Numbered from the stretch's first letter, positions 6,271-15,550 are shown. The stretch is 17,966 nt of DNA from Prevotella sp. UBA7782 (GCA_002480935.1 DLDC01000085.1:1-17966); one strand, 5' to 3'. A program made the numbers and translations. Notes: generated by a model from the sequence alone, not told the origin.

Positions 6271-8280
6271 TTAATTAACCACGGCAATCTTGCACACAGT
6301 GCCCGACTGTCCGTCGCTTGTAGCCGTTTCTACCATATATACGCCACTGGCAACCCGCTTTCCGTTCAGGTCATTGCCGTCCCATACAAAGCTGCCACCA
6401 TTGCTTCGGCCTTGTGCAACGAGACTTCCGTTCACCGTTACTATCTTTACGTCGGCGTCATAGCTCAGTCCGGTGATGGTGATGGGGCCGGTGTAGCCGG
6501 GCTTTACGGGGTTGGGATAGGCATAAGTAACGTCTTTGTCCATCTTCTCTACGGGCTCTGAGGCATCACTCATATAGGAGCAGAGACCTTTGTCAGTGCC
6601 TATAAACAGCTCGCCGGTGCCGGGATTGAGAGCCAAAGAACTGATGGTGTTAGACAATAGTTTGCTGTTTGAGACGGTGAAGTGCTGCAGCTGGGTCATG
6701 TTGTCGGCACTGATGAGGTATAATCCGTTGTCGCTGGTGCCGAACCATTTGCGTCCGCCGCCGTCAATGACCATGCATTTGATGTCAATACCGTCCATTA
6801 GATAGTCGGCAAGGTTGGTTCCGTCGTTGCGGGGAACCTTTACTTGGGTGAAGACATCGCCGTTGTTGCTTATCTCATCGGCCGTAAGTTCGAGCGGACC
6901 AACGTCTGTTCCTATCCATATATTATGGTCCTTATCCTCTGCGGCGCACCTTACGTAGGTGACAGACACGGTGGTTCCGTCTTCGTTTACGAAGTTCTTA
7001 TACACCTTAATGGCATCGGTAGAAGGCTGATAGCACACCAGCGCGGGTGTGCGAAACATGTTGTTGACAAACCACATCAGATTTCTGCTGTCGAAGAAGG
7101 TGCTTGTCATGTCTTCCATGCTACGGTCTTCCTCGGCCATGAGCTCGCTCTTGTGCAGCGAAGTCCACTGTTTGTCGCTCGAAAGCTTGAACATAGAGGT
7201 GCTGGGGCTGATGCTGTTGAATACCCATAGATTGCCTGACGGGTCAAATTTAGTGTCAGTTACTATAACATAATTAGGGTCGTCTCCCCCTACAGTGGAT
7301 GCTTGCATGAGCGGAGAGTTATGCTTATTGTAGACTGTAGTGAACTTGAGGTTGTTGAATTCGTACAGTCCTGACTGTGTACCTACGTACATATGGTTCT
7401 CATCCTTAGGGTCTATGTCGAACGAATAGATAGAAGAGAACCTGTAACCAGTCTTTTTATTGATGTCGGCATAGGGCTCGCTGAAGGTCCAGTTGGTGCC
7501 GTCGAACACCTGAATGGTGCCTGGCAGCTCTGCCCTGACGGTACCCGAAGCCGTGTAAAGCTTGCCGTTAAGAAAGCGCATGAAGCCGAAATAGTTTACT
7601 TGAGGGCCGCCCGGAGAGAGCGATTTGGCCTCTGCCAGCAGGTCAGCATCTATTGTCCTGCTCTGAGGAGTATAGTCCCCCACCCTGCTCCAGTTGTTCT
7701 TGTCCAGCAAATTTGTGCTCAGCTCGGCGCTGTATAGGCCGTTTGTACTGCTGGCCGCATAGATTTTGTTGCCGCTAATGTAGCTGTAGTCTACTCTGAA
7801 GCCTAGGTTATAGGTGTCAGAAATCTCTTGTCGGCTCACGTTAAGCTTGATAATGCCGAACCCAGTGGCCAGATATGCGTACTCATTCTGCATATACAGG
7901 CTGTAGATAGTCTTGTCTCCGGTTATCGACTTGCTGTAGTATTCGGGCAGATTGGTTATGTTTCCCTTGCTGTCCATGAGGTCGATGTTGCCGTTAGAGT
8001 AGATAATGACCAGCCGTTTGGCCTGGTTGTTCCATCCTATATGGCTGATGCCGCAGTCTGAAAGGCCGTTTACGCGGTCGTAAGTGGTGATGCTTTTGTC
8101 GGTGCGATTGTATGTATAAAGATTATCAGAGGCTAGTATGAACAGCTCGTTACCATACTGTTCTATCTCAGTAATGTCGTAGTAGGCCATGTAATTCTTC
8201 CATGTGCCCGTCTGTGCGAATGCTTTTGGCGTGCCAAGGGCGAGCCATGCGACAAGCAGCGATGTGATAATCTTCTTCAT
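6271..8280 (-). CDS. porZ: PorZ-type T9SS beta-propeller protein with sorting domain
   Basis: Surface component of the type IX secretion system. In Porphyromonas gingivalis PorZ works with the PorU sortase and presents anionic LPS for attachment to cargo (established for that species). The 669-residue protein has a signal peptide (1-22, cut likely after AFA), then propeller-type repeats over about 25-575, including the WKNYMAYYDI start and NGLSDCGISHIGW segment (near 69-83), and repeats of the form 'IWIGTD', 'KWFGTSDNGLYL' and 'LFIGTDKGL' typical of two-component-regulator propellers. The C-terminal domain (about 582-669) begins YAYPNPV and ends with NGKRVASGVYMV and KIAVVN, the T9SS sorting-domain pattern. 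It is four bases downstream of rdgB and 14 upstream of the GT-C-like gene. A general propeller lipoprotein or sensor is unlikely, as no sensor kinase part or lipobox is present. Confidence 0.88.
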   Translation of the reverse strand: MKKIITSLLVAWLALGTPKAFAQTGTWKNYMAYYDITEIEQYGNELFILASDNLYTYNRTDKSITTYDRVNGLSDCGISHIGWNNQAKRLVIIYSNGNIDLMDSKGNITNLPEYYSKSITGDKTIYSLYMQNEYAYLATGFGIIKLNVSRQEISDTYNLGFRVDYSYISGNKIYAASSTNGLYSAELSTNLLDKNNWSRVGDYTPQSRTIDADLLAEAKSLSPGGPQVNYFGFMRFLNGKLYTASGTVRAELPGTIQVFDGTNWTFSEPYADINKKTGYRFSSIYSFDIDPKDENHMYVGTQSGLYEFNNLKFTTVYNKHNSPLMQASTVGGDDPNYVIVTDTKFDPSGNLWVFNSISPSTSMFKLSSDKQWTSLHKSELMAEEDRSMEDMTSTFFDSRNLMWFVNNMFRTPALVCYQPSTDAIKVYKNFVNEDGTTVSVTYVRCAAEDKDHNIWIGTDVGPLELTADEISNNGDVFTQVKVPRNDGTNLADYLMDGIDIKCMVIDGGGRKWFGTSDNGLYLISADNMTQLQHFTVSNSKLLSNTISSLALNPGTGELFIGTDKGLCSYMSDASEPVEKMDKDVTYAYPNPVKPGYTGPITITGLSYDADVKIVTVNGSLVAQGRSNGGSFVWDGNDLNGKRVASGVYMVETATSDGQSGTVCKIAVVN

Positions 8281-8284
8281 GCAG

Positions 8285-8869
8285 TTAGTGTTTTGACTTT
8301 AAATACTGGGCAAGTTTCCTCACGGCACGGCCTCTGTGCGAGATGCTATTCTTGGCTTCGTCGCCCATTTCGGCGAAGCTGAGCTTGCTGTCTTGCGGTA
8401 CAAAGAGCGGATCATAGCCAAAGCCGCAGTTTCCTTTCTTCTCCGTTGCGATGTGCCCACGAACCTCTCCCTCAAAGAAAAGGGGCTCCTTGCCTTTCTG
8501 TAATAACGCTATGATGGTGCAAAATCTTGCGTTGCGGTTGCTTTTTCCTTGCATTTTGCGCAGCAACTTGGCCATGTTGGCCTCGCTGTCGTGGTCTGTT
8601 CCCTCGGCATAACGCGCGGAGTGAACTCCCGGTTCGCCGCCTAATGCCTCTACTTCCAGGCCGGTATCGTCGGCGAAACAGTCTAGTCCATATTTGTCGA
8701 ACACATATTTAGCCTTGGCAAAGGCATTTTCTTTCAGCGTGAGACCATTCTCCGGGATGTCGTCATGGCACCCTATTTCGGCCAAAGACACCACGTCGAA
8801 GCCCTCGCCAAGTATCTCTCTGATTTCTTGTAGCTTGTGTTTATTGTTGGTCGCAAATACTATTTTCAT
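8285..8869 (-). CDS. rdgB: dITP/XTP pyrophosphatase (RdgB/HAM1)
   Basis: Cytosolic enzyme that hydrolyses ITP, dITP and XTP to the monophosphate plus pyrophosphate, keeping deaminated purines out of DNA and RNA. The 194-residue protein is of standard length and carries all family motifs: [11 protein letters not shown] (6-16), [12 protein letters not shown] (65-76, with the catalytic-region acidic pair D67-D68), PGVHSARYA (80-88), FGYDPLF (150-156) and SISHRGRA (175-182). It is in the leuS operon, 60 bases after the YitT-family gene and four before porZ. Nothing odd in the protein. Confidence 0.97.
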   Translation of the reverse strand: MKIVFATNNKHKLQEIREILGEGFDVVSLAEIGCHDDIPENGLTLKENAFAKAKYVFDKYGLDCFADDTGLEVEALGGEPGVHSARYAEGTDHDSEANMAKLLRKMQGKSNRNARFCTIIALLQKGKEPLFFEGEVRGHIATEKKGNCGFGYDPLFVPQDSKLSFAEMGDEAKNSISHRGRAVRKLAQYLKSKH

Positions 8870-8900
8870 TGTCAGCTTATTGTTTTTACGGTCTGTGTGT

Positions 8901-8924
8901 GGCCTTCCGGCCTCTGTGAGAGGC
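8901..8924 (-). other. Competing hairpins in the YitT-rdgB spacer
   Basis: The 60-base spacer between two operon genes contains GCCTCT/AGAGGC (8910-8915 with 8919-8924, three-base loop) and an overlapping GGCC/GGCC pair (8901-8904 with 8909-8912). They share bases 8910-8912, so only one can form at a time. No T-run follows on the minus strand, so termination is unlikely; mRNA processing or translational tuning of rdgB is possible. Confidence 0.35.
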
Positions 8925-8929
8925 AGCGG

Positions 8930-9874
8930 TCAGCCGGCAGTTTCTTCTTTCTTCTTATTTTTTATGCGTACCTTTATCGAGTCGAAACCCTCGCCATACA
9001 CGCCAATAACGGCACTCTGCGACACAAAGGCGTTGGGATCTATCATCTTGATGAGCCTCTGCATGGTCACGCTCTCGCTCTTGCGGGCCAGTATGCACAG
9101 CACTTTTACGTCTTGTCCGGTATACCATCCGTGGCCGTCGAGTATGGTTACGCCATGCTCCATCTGCGTTCCTATGGCGTTGGCTATCTCTTGATACTTC
9201 TTAGAAAACACCATAAACTGCACCGATTGCCGCCTGCTGTTCATAACATAATCTAGCATAAAGTTCTCAATCACCATGGTACAGAGGCCGAAAACCACCT
9301 TGTAGCTGCGCGCCATCCAGTCTCCAAACTCCGGAATAAACAAGCAACTGCCTATTATACACAGGTCAACGAAGATGAGAACCTGCCCCAGTGAGAGGTT
9401 ATAATACTTGTTTACGCAGGCTGCTATGATGTCTGTTCCGCCCGTAGAGCCGTTGTTCAGAAACACTATAGCCAGCGAAGTGCCTGTGAAACAGCATCCT
9501 ATGACGAGCGACATGAATGCTTGGTTAGGCCCGAGAATCTGATAGAACTTGTGCGTTGCGGGGTTTGTCATGAGCAGCTGAGCATACTTCAGCATGAAGT
9601 AAAGGGCAAAGATGGCGTATATAGTCTTGAGCATGAACTTCAAGCCCAGTATCTTCAGCGCCACGATAAGCAGCATGACATTGATGACAAGATATGTATT
9701 TTCAATGCGGATGCCTGATGCATAGTAAACAACAGCCGACAAACCGGTCACTCCTCCCGTCACTATCTCGTAGGGAAGAAGGAACACACACCATCCAAAA
9801 GTGTACAACATCAGGCCAAGGGTTATGAAGATATAATCCTTGACCTCATTAGATACTGCCTTGTTTATGCTCAT
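8930..9874 (-). CDS. YitT family membrane protein with DUF2179 domain
   Basis: Inner-membrane protein of 314 residues and unknown biochemical role. The N-terminal two thirds (about 12-210) has five to six hydrophobic helices with the family glycine signatures FLLPYEIVTGGVTGLS (31-46) and NNGSTGGTDIIA (about 140-151). The C-terminal cytosolic part (about 225-305) is a DUF2179 domain, with GVTILDGHGWYTGQD and IDPNAFVSQSAVIGVYGEGF. It lies seven bases downstream of leuS and is the second gene of the operon. The basic C-terminus (KNKKKEE) fits a cytoplasmic tail. Family call is secure, function is not. Confidence 0.93.
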   Translation of the reverse strand: MSINKAVSNEVKDYIFITLGLMLYTFGWCVFLLPYEIVTGGVTGLSAVVYYASGIRIENTYLVINVMLLIVALKILGLKFMLKTIYAIFALYFMLKYAQLLMTNPATHKFYQILGPNQAFMSLVIGCCFTGTSLAIVFLNNGSTGGTDIIAACVNKYYNLSLGQVLIFVDLCIIGSCLFIPEFGDWMARSYKVVFGLCTMVIENFMLDYVMNSRRQSVQFMVFSKKYQEIANAIGTQMEHGVTILDGHGWYTGQDVKVLCILARKSESVTMQRLIKMIDPNAFVSQSAVIGVYGEGFDSIKVRIKNKKKEETAG

Positions 9875-9881
9875 TTCAGTG

Positions 9882-12761
9882 TTATTTTAGCACGATGTTA
9901 ACGATACGTTTGGGCACTACGATAACCTTTACCACCGACTTTCCGTCCATGTAATGCTTAGACCTGTCGTCGGCAAGGGTTGCTTTCTCTATGTCATCAC
10001 GGCTGGCGTCGGCGGCAAAAGTCTTCTGGAAGCGAGCCTTTCCGTTGAAGCTCACGGTCATGTTCACCTCGTTTTCCACGAGATAAGCCTCGTTCCACTC
10101 CGGCCATTGTGCGTCGCACACGCTGCCTTTCATGCCTAGTCGCTCCCACAACTCCTCTGCTATGTGAGGCGCAAAGGGCGCGATGACCACCACAAGCTTG
10201 CTCAACAGCTCGTGATTGTGGCATTTTTGCTGTGCCAACTCGTTCACACAGATCATGAAAGCCGATATACTGGTGTTATAGGAGAAGCTTTCGATGTCTT
10301 GAGTAACCTTTTTGATGAGCTTGTGCACGCTCTTGAGCGACTCCTTAGAGGCCGGCTCGTCCTTAATGACAGGCTCGTCGGCAGGCTCAGACTGCTGTCC
10401 GCGGTGGTTCTCGAAGAACAGATTCCAGAACTTCTTGAGAAATCTGAAGCAGCCATCTATGCCGTTTGTGTCCCAAGGCTTGCTGGCTTCAACCGGTCCG
10501 AGGAACATTTCGTAGAGCCTAAGTGTGTCTGCGCCGTAGTCACGAATGATGTCATCGGGGTTCACAACGTTGAACATGCTCTTCGACATCTTCTCTATTG
10601 CCCAGCCGCACACATACTTTCCGTCTTCCAGAATAAACTCGGCATCCTTATACTCTGGTCTCCAGGCCTTGAAAGCTTCCGTGTCCAGAACATCGTTTTT
10701 CACCAGGTTCACCCACACATGTATGGGTGTAACATCCTTATACTGCCCTTTCAGTCCGAGACTAACGAACACCGGATGGCCCTCTTTGCTCAGTTCGTTG
10801 ACACGATAAACAAAGTTTGAGCGGCCCTGAATCATGCCTTGGTTCACCAATTTGTGGAAAGGCTCCTCCTTGCAAGACACTCCATAGTCGTGCAAGAACT
10901 TGTTCCAGAAGCGCGAATAGATAAGGTGTCCAGTGGCATGTTCGGTACCTCCCACGTAGAGATCAACGTTCTGCCAATACTCATCGGCCTCTTTCGAAAC
11001 CAGTTCCTTATCGTTGTGCGGGTCCATATAGCGCAGATAGTAAGCGCTAGAGCCTGCAAATCCCGGCATGGTATACAGCTCCAGCGGGAACACCGTGACG
11101 TTATCGATGCGGTCTTTGGATGTTACGGCGTTGGCAACCGTGTCCCATGCCCACATCTTAGCGCGCCCCAAAGGTGGCTCTCCCGTCTCTGTAGGCTCAT
11201 ATTTGTCTATCTCCGGCAGCTCAAGAGGCAGTGCTTCTTCCGGCAACATATAGGGCATGCCGTCCTTATAATATACGGGGAAGGGCTCGCCCCAGTATCT
11301 TTGGCGTGAGAAGATGGCATCGCGCAGGCGGTAGTTCACCTTTACTCGGCCCAGATGATGGCTTGTTACAAACTCCTTAGTGGCCTCAATGGCCTCTTTG
11401 ACGGTCTTTCCGTTGAGTGAGAAGCCGTCTAATGCCTTCACGCCTTGCTTAGGACTGTTCATCACGATGCCCTCTTTGGCGTCGAAACTCTCCTCGCTCA
11501 CGTCGGCACCCTCTATCAATGGGATGACAGGCAGGTTGAAGTGACGTGCGAAGGCATAGTCTCTGCTGTCGTGAGCAGGCACGGCCATGATGGCTCCCGT
11601 GCCGTATCCGGCCAGCACATACTCGCTTATCCAGATGGGAATGTTATCACCTGTGAAGGGATTTACGGCATAAGAGCCGGAGAACACTCCCGTAACCTTC
11701 TTGTCGGAAATGCGCTCTCGCTCGGTGCGCTTCTTCACATAAGCCAGATATTCATCTACTGCTGCCTTCTGTTCCGGCGTAGTGAGCTCGCTCACCAGCT
11801 CGCTTTCAGGAGCCAGCACCATGAATGTCACGCCAAAGATGGTGTCGGCGCGAGTGGTGAAGATGGTAAATTCGCGGTCTGTTCCGGCCACCTTGAACTG
11901 CATCTCCGTGCCTTCTGAGCGGCCAATCCAGTTGCGTTGCGTCTCCTTGAGCGACTCTGTCCAGTCTATAGTGTCCAGTCCGTCGAGCAAGCGCTGTGCA
12001 TAAGCCGACGTGCGGAGGCACCATTGGCGCATCTTCTTCTGCACTACGGGATAGCCACCGCGCACGCTCATGCCGTCTACCACCTCGTCGTTGGCCAGCA
12101 CGGTGCCCAGTCCGGCGCACCAGTTCACCATGGTTTCGCCCAGATAAGCAATGCGATAGTTCATGAGCGTTTGCTGTTTTTGCTTCTCGCTCATGGCGTT
12201 CCACTCGTCAGCAGTAAACTTCAGTTCCTCGCTTTGTGCCACGTCGAGGTCTTCAGTGCCTTGCTTCTCGAAGTGCTCTATGAGCTTTTCGATGGGCATA
12301 GCGCTCTGACACTTGTTGCAATAGAACGACTTGAACATCTTTTCGAATGCCCATTGCGTCCAGTGATAATACTTCGGGTCGCACGTGCGCACCTCTCTGT
12401 CCCAGTCGAACGAGAAGCCTATCTTGTCAAGCTGCTCCCTATAGTGGTTTATATTGTTCTCTGTTGTGATGGCGGGATGCTGTCCTGTCTGTATGGCATA
12501 TTGCTCGGCAGGCAGTCCGTAAGCGTCGTAGCCCATGGGGTTGAGCACGTTATAGCCTCTCAAGCGCTTGTAGCGGGCGTATATGTCGCTTGCTATGTAG
12601 CCCAGGGGATGGCCCACATGCAGCCCGGCTCCCGATGGATAAGGAAACATATTGAGCACGTAAAACTTCTTCTTATCCTTATTTTCAGTTACGCGATAAG
12701 TATTTTGTTCCACCCATCTCTGCTGCCATTTCTTCTCTATTGCCTTGAAGTTATATTCCAT
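9882..12761 (-). CDS. leuS: Leucyl-tRNA synthetase
   Basis: Class I aminoacyl-tRNA synthetase that charges tRNA-Leu. The 959-residue protein has the HIGH-type signature HVGH (48-51, after [11 protein letters not shown]), the CP1 editing domain with the threonine-rich [12 protein letters not shown] and the AVPAHDSRD segment whose D398 corresponds to the universal editing aspartate, and KMSKS at 724-728. It ends in a normal anticodon-binding and C-terminal domain. An inserted stretch of about 60 residues (roughly 148-210), starting with C148-N-K-C151, separates catalytic-domain segments; I take it as a lineage form of the zinc/insert region. It is the first gene of the eight-gene operon, with a strong promoter 65-96 bases upstream. 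Confidence 0.98.
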   Translation of the reverse strand: MEYNFKAIEKKWQQRWVEQNTYRVTENKDKKKFYVLNMFPYPSGAGLHVGHPLGYIASDIYARYKRLRGYNVLNPMGYDAYGLPAEQYAIQTGQHPAITTENNINHYREQLDKIGFSFDWDREVRTCDPKYYHWTQWAFEKMFKSFYCNKCQSAMPIEKLIEHFEKQGTEDLDVAQSEELKFTADEWNAMSEKQKQQTLMNYRIAYLGETMVNWCAGLGTVLANDEVVDGMSVRGGYPVVQKKMRQWCLRTSAYAQRLLDGLDTIDWTESLKETQRNWIGRSEGTEMQFKVAGTDREFTIFTTRADTIFGVTFMVLAPESELVSELTTPEQKAAVDEYLAYVKKRTERERISDKKVTGVFSGSYAVNPFTGDNIPIWISEYVLAGYGTGAIMAVPAHDSRDYAFARHFNLPVIPLIEGADVSEESFDAKEGIVMNSPKQGVKALDGFSLNGKTVKEAIEATKEFVTSHHLGRVKVNYRLRDAIFSRQRYWGEPFPVYYKDGMPYMLPEEALPLELPEIDKYEPTETGEPPLGRAKMWAWDTVANAVTSKDRIDNVTVFPLELYTMPGFAGSSAYYLRYMDPHNDKELVSKEADEYWQNVDLYVGGTEHATGHLIYSRFWNKFLHDYGVSCKEEPFHKLVNQGMIQGRSNFVYRVNELSKEGHPVFVSLGLKGQYKDVTPIHVWVNLVKNDVLDTEAFKAWRPEYKDAEFILEDGKYVCGWAIEKMSKSMFNVVNPDDIIRDYGADTLRLYEMFLGPVEASKPWDTNGIDGCFRFLKKFWNLFFENHRGQQSEPADEPVIKDEPASKESLKSVHKLIKKVTQDIESFSYNTSISAFMICVNELAQQKCHNHELLSKLVVVIAPFAPHIAEELWERLGMKGSVCDAQWPEWNEAYLVENEVNMTVSFNGKARFQKTFAADASRDDIEKATLADDRSKHYMDGKSVVKVIVVPKRIVNIVLK

Positions 12762-12825
12762 TATGCCGTTATAATTTATAGTTAATTTGCTGATTGTTGG
12801 CCTACTTCTTACAGTATGCGCGATG

Positions 12826-12857
12826 CAAAGTTACATTAATCGCGCCGAAATTGCAAA
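12826..12857 (-). promoter_or_regulatory. Bacteroidetes promoter of the leuS operon
   Basis: Read on the minus strand: TTTG (12857-12854), a 20-base spacer, then TAACTTTG (12833-12826). This matches the -33/-7 consensus TTTG-N19-21-TAnnTTTG of the Bacteroidetes primary sigma factor. The start site would be near 12820, giving a leader of about 55-60 bases before the leuS ATG. No equally good promoter was found between the downstream operon genes. Confidence 0.8.
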
Positions 12858-12883
12858 TTTTAATTTCTAAATCATCCAAAAAC

Positions 12884-12953
12884 GGCGCGCCCATGTCTTC
12901 TTGCCGCAAAGGCAGGGTGGCCGGACGTGATGCTCAGGCGGGCAAGACGCGCC
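12884..12953. other. Bulged GC-rich inverted repeat upstream of leuS promoter
   Basis: The run 12941-12953 (GGCAAGACGCGCC) pairs with GGCGCG (12884-12889) and TCTTGCC (12899-12905), with a nine-base bulge on the left. The apical part also holds GCC/GGC. It lies just upstream of the leuS promoter on the minus strand and beyond the pectate lyase terminator. It may be a second termination structure or an operator; nothing in the sequence decides. Confidence 0.35.
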
Positions 12954-12963
12954 CCTTATAACA

Positions 12964-12999
12964 AGAAAGTGCCCTACCCTCACGGGCTTGGCACTTTCT
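12964..12999 (-). terminator. Terminator of the pectate lyase gene
   Basis: A perfect 10-base stem, AGAAAGTGCC (12964-12973) with GGCACTTTCT (12990-12999), extended inside by CCC/GGG (12977-12979 with 12984-12986) around a four-base loop. On the minus strand it begins 29 bases after the pectate lyase stop codon, and the 3' arm runs into TTTCTTGTTAT. It insulates the leuS operon from the gene upstream. Confidence 0.75.
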
Positions 13000-13027
13000 C
13001 AATTAAAACATTACTTATGAATAAAAA

Positions 13028-15373
13028 TTACCTCATCAGAGCTTTCACGTGCTCATGCACGCCGGCTCCTTCTATCTTCATGATAATCATTCCCTTCACG
13101 TTGGGCAGATAGATGGCTGTTCCGGTGCCGTTGAAGTGGTGCTTGCCTATGAGCTTGCCGTCGGCTGTATAGGCGCTCAGCGTGTATTGTTCGGCTGCCT
13201 TGGCACCCTCCAGGCTCAGCACAACCATGCCGTTGAAGGCCTGCACCAGCCTCACCCGCTTGCTGGAAGTTTGTGTGCCGGCTATCCGGCCTATGCCCGT
13301 TGCGAGGCCGCCGAAGCTCACCTTCTTGCGCGAGAGGCCCTGCTCAAAGGCTCCCAGGTCAGGTGCCGAGCCGGCATATTCTATGGCCGGCACGCTCACG
13401 CCCGTGGCCTGATAGCGGTTGTTGGCCGCTACGGGGGTGCCCTTGTCCACCAGCAGCGCGTTGTTATCAGTGGGATGGCCCCACGTGATGGCATCCCATT
13501 GCAGGTCGCCGTTCTCATCTCGCTCGGCTATCAGGGTGTTGGCATCGTCCTCACTCTTCACGTTGGATGGGTCAACGCTCAGGTCGCACGTTGTCATGGT
13601 GCCCTGCGTCACCTCTACCCTACCGTATTTCTTGCTGCCGTCGCCATGCTTTGACGGGTCGTTGGGATGCCTGTCGGTCTTCAGATTGTCGTTGATGGCA
13701 ATGCAGTTGGTCAGTTCCACCACACTGCCACTGGCTATACTCTCGTATATTCTGTAGCTGTAGCATTTGCTTCCGAAGGCCTTTGTGGCATAGCCCGTGC
13801 AGTTGTTCATGATGATGTCGCCCGAGTTATGGTTCTGATCGAAGCCCTTTGCTCCGTTGTTGGCGGCTATGCAGCGGTTCAAAACCACGTTCATTCTGCC
13901 CTGATCCGAGCCCATCTTAAAGCCGTTCATGTTGCCTTTTGTAGCCGCTCCGTTTATATATCCGTTTTCAAAAGCAAGGCAATTCTCAAACACAATGGTC
14001 TTGTTGTCGGTGAAACCACCCGTCTTTTTGAAGAACACATCATAGCCGTCGTCGCTGTTGTTATAGGCTCTGCACCCATAAAAATAGTTGCCGTCGCCCA
14101 CGCTTATCTTAGGTGCGAATCCATCGGCATCGCCGTCTGCCTCGTCTTTGTTCTCGTAGGCATCGCAGTTAAGAATGTAGTTGAAGGCACCTAAGTTCTT
14201 GATTTGCAGTCCGGTGTCGCCGTTTCGATAGAACCGGCAGTTCTCTATGATGTTGTCATGAGCATCTTGTGTGCGATCTATGATGGCCGACGCCGATGCT
14301 CCCATAGGCTTGTTGCGCTCTATGAGCATACCGTTGTCGCTGGCGTTGGTGATGTCTATGCGATAGAAATGCCAGTAAGAGCTGGTGAGCCTGATGCCTT
14401 GTTGCGGGTTGTTGCTGTGTGCATGATAAGGCATCGAGCTGAAGTCTAGGATGGCGCGGCCGTCCGGACAGATGATAGAATTATAGTTGTCTGACGTTCC
14501 GTTGCGCTCGTCAATGTTCACGCGGGCATTATAGTTATACGTGCCGGCCTTCATATAGATGGTTGTACCTGGCGTAGTGGCCTTGTCTACAGCCTTTTGC
14601 AGCGATGCCAGAGGCTTGCTCTCAGAGCCGTCGTTGGCGTCGTTGCCGTCTGGAGCCACCCATATCACGGGCCCGTTGCCTATGTTAGGCGTTTGCAGAG
14701 CCTGCTGCCCCGTCATGTAAGTAAAGGAGTGTGCCTGGTCGTTGGGGTTGTTGGGGTTGTCGGGTGTGGTGCTTCCGCCCTCATCATCATCGTCTCCCCC
14801 ACCCTGCGAGCCGCTTCCCTGGCCTGTGGTGTCGGTCACTGAGATGGTATAAACATAGAGTGCGCCGCTGAGCGTGAGCGTTACGTTGCCGTCATCGGCC
14901 ACTTTCACCTCGCCGGTGTAGTGTGTGTCTTTGCTCGAAGCGCTGGGAAAAGTGCCCACAACGTTGGTTGCGGTGAAGGTGCGTGCCTCTCCTTTCTTCG
15001 AGGTGGTATATTCCACCTTCAGCACCTCGTTCTTCTTACAGTCGGGCACGGTGATAACCGATGTGCCAGCCAGCCACATACAGCACCCGCTCTTATAGCC
15101 CAGACGCAGGTTTCCGCTGCTCGATGCGGTCACGGTGAAGCGCAGTCCGTTTACGGCAGCCAGCGGTTGGCCTCCTGCCAGGGCCGGTTCGTCGTTCAGC
15201 GCGTTGAGGTATTGATAGCGGTCGTTTTTGCTATCATAGTTCCAATTGGATGCGTCGGCCTTCATCGCATCTCTGTCTGCCTGTGAAATGACGCCAAAAT
15301 TCCAACTTCGATTCTCTGCTCCAGCTGTCAGGTTCAGCGCGAGCAACGCCATCAGGATGATAATTTTTCTCAT
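13028..15373 (-). CDS. Secreted PL9 pectate lyase with T9SS-like C-terminal domain
   Basis: Secreted enzyme predicted to cleave pectate by calcium-dependent beta-elimination. The 781-residue protein has a signal peptide (1-19, cut near AGA), an N-terminal beta-sandwich-like domain (about 22-180), a Gly/Asp/Asn/Pro linker (186-212), a parallel beta-helix (about 235-675) and a C-terminal domain (about 705-781). Against Dickeya Pel9A, the calcium ligands D209, D233, D234 and D237 correspond to D417 (ADGFA), D441, D442 and D445 (SDDGYD) with identical spacing, and the catalytic K273 to K486 (NGFKMG). The C-terminus (YTLSAYTADGKLIG, then LPNVKGMIIMKIEG and VKALMR) resembles a T9SS type A sorting domain, but with GMIIMKI where GxYxVxV is usual. 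It is a stand-alone gene with its own terminator. Confidence 0.9.
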   Translation of the reverse strand: MRKIIILMALLALNLTAGAENRSWNFGVISQADRDAMKADASNWNYDSKNDRYQYLNALNDEPALAGGQPLAAVNGLRFTVTASSSGNLRLGYKSGCCMWLAGTSVITVPDCKKNEVLKVEYTTSKKGEARTFTATNVVGTFPSASSKDTHYTGEVKVADDGNVTLTLSGALYVYTISVTDTTGQGSGSQGGGDDDDEGGSTTPDNPNNPNDQAHSFTYMTGQQALQTPNIGNGPVIWVAPDGNDANDGSESKPLASLQKAVDKATTPGTTIYMKAGTYNYNARVNIDERNGTSDNYNSIICPDGRAILDFSSMPYHAHSNNPQQGIRLTSSYWHFYRIDITNASDNGMLIERNKPMGASASAIIDRTQDAHDNIIENCRFYRNGDTGLQIKNLGAFNYILNCDAYENKDEADGDADGFAPKISVGDGNYFYGCRAYNNSDDGYDVFFKKTGGFTDNKTIVFENCLAFENGYINGAATKGNMNGFKMGSDQGRMNVVLNRCIAANNGAKGFDQNHNSGDIIMNNCTGYATKAFGSKCYSYRIYESIASGSVVELTNCIAINDNLKTDRHPNDPSKHGDGSKKYGRVEVTQGTMTTCDLSVDPSNVKSEDDANTLIAERDENGDLQWDAITWGHPTDNNALLVDKGTPVAANNRYQATGVSVPAIEYAGSAPDLGAFEQGLSRKKVSFGGLATGIGRIAGTQTSSKRVRLVQAFNGMVVLSLEGAKAAEQYTLSAYTADGKLIGKHHFNGTGTAIYLPNVKGMIIMKIEGAGVHEHVKALMR

Positions 15374-15417
15374 AGGTTTAGGTTTTTACAATGTTTAGTT
15401 AGTTTGCTTCTCGGTGG

Positions 15418-15451
15418 CAAATTTAATAAATAAGTAGAATAATTTTGTCAA
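15418..15451 (-). promoter_or_regulatory. Candidate promoter of the pectate lyase gene
   Basis: On the minus strand TAAATTTG (15425-15418) fits the TAnnTTTG -7 element and lies 45 bases from the ATG. The only -33 candidate is TTG at 15451-15449, 23 bases away, which is wider than the usual 19-21. The weak -33 would suit a regulated gene, but no operator could be identified with confidence. Confidence 0.45.
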
Positions 15452-15500
15452 TATATATGAGTTTTTTCTTTTTTCTATAAATTAAAATTACCTGATTTCT

Positions 15501-15518
15501 GACGTTTTATACAACGTC
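15501..15518. other. Hairpin GACGTT/AACGTC in the divergent region
   Basis: GACGTT (15501-15506) and AACGTC (15513-15518) form a perfect six-base inverted repeat around six bases. It lies between the pectate lyase promoter and the 22-base repeat array, so it may be a regulator-binding site or a weak hairpin. Function not shown by the sequence. Confidence 0.35.
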
Positions 15519-15550
15519 TTGATAATCAATGTGATAGGGTAGGGGATGTG

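Noticed and set aside
11937..12785. Open frame of 282 codons on the plus strand
   Set aside because: Antisense to the 5' part of leuS, with no family features or start signals; a shadow frame.
14743..14764. G-runs on the plus strand that might form a quadruplex
   Set aside because: Only three runs of three or more G are close together; they encode the Asn-Pro repeats of the pectate lyase linker.
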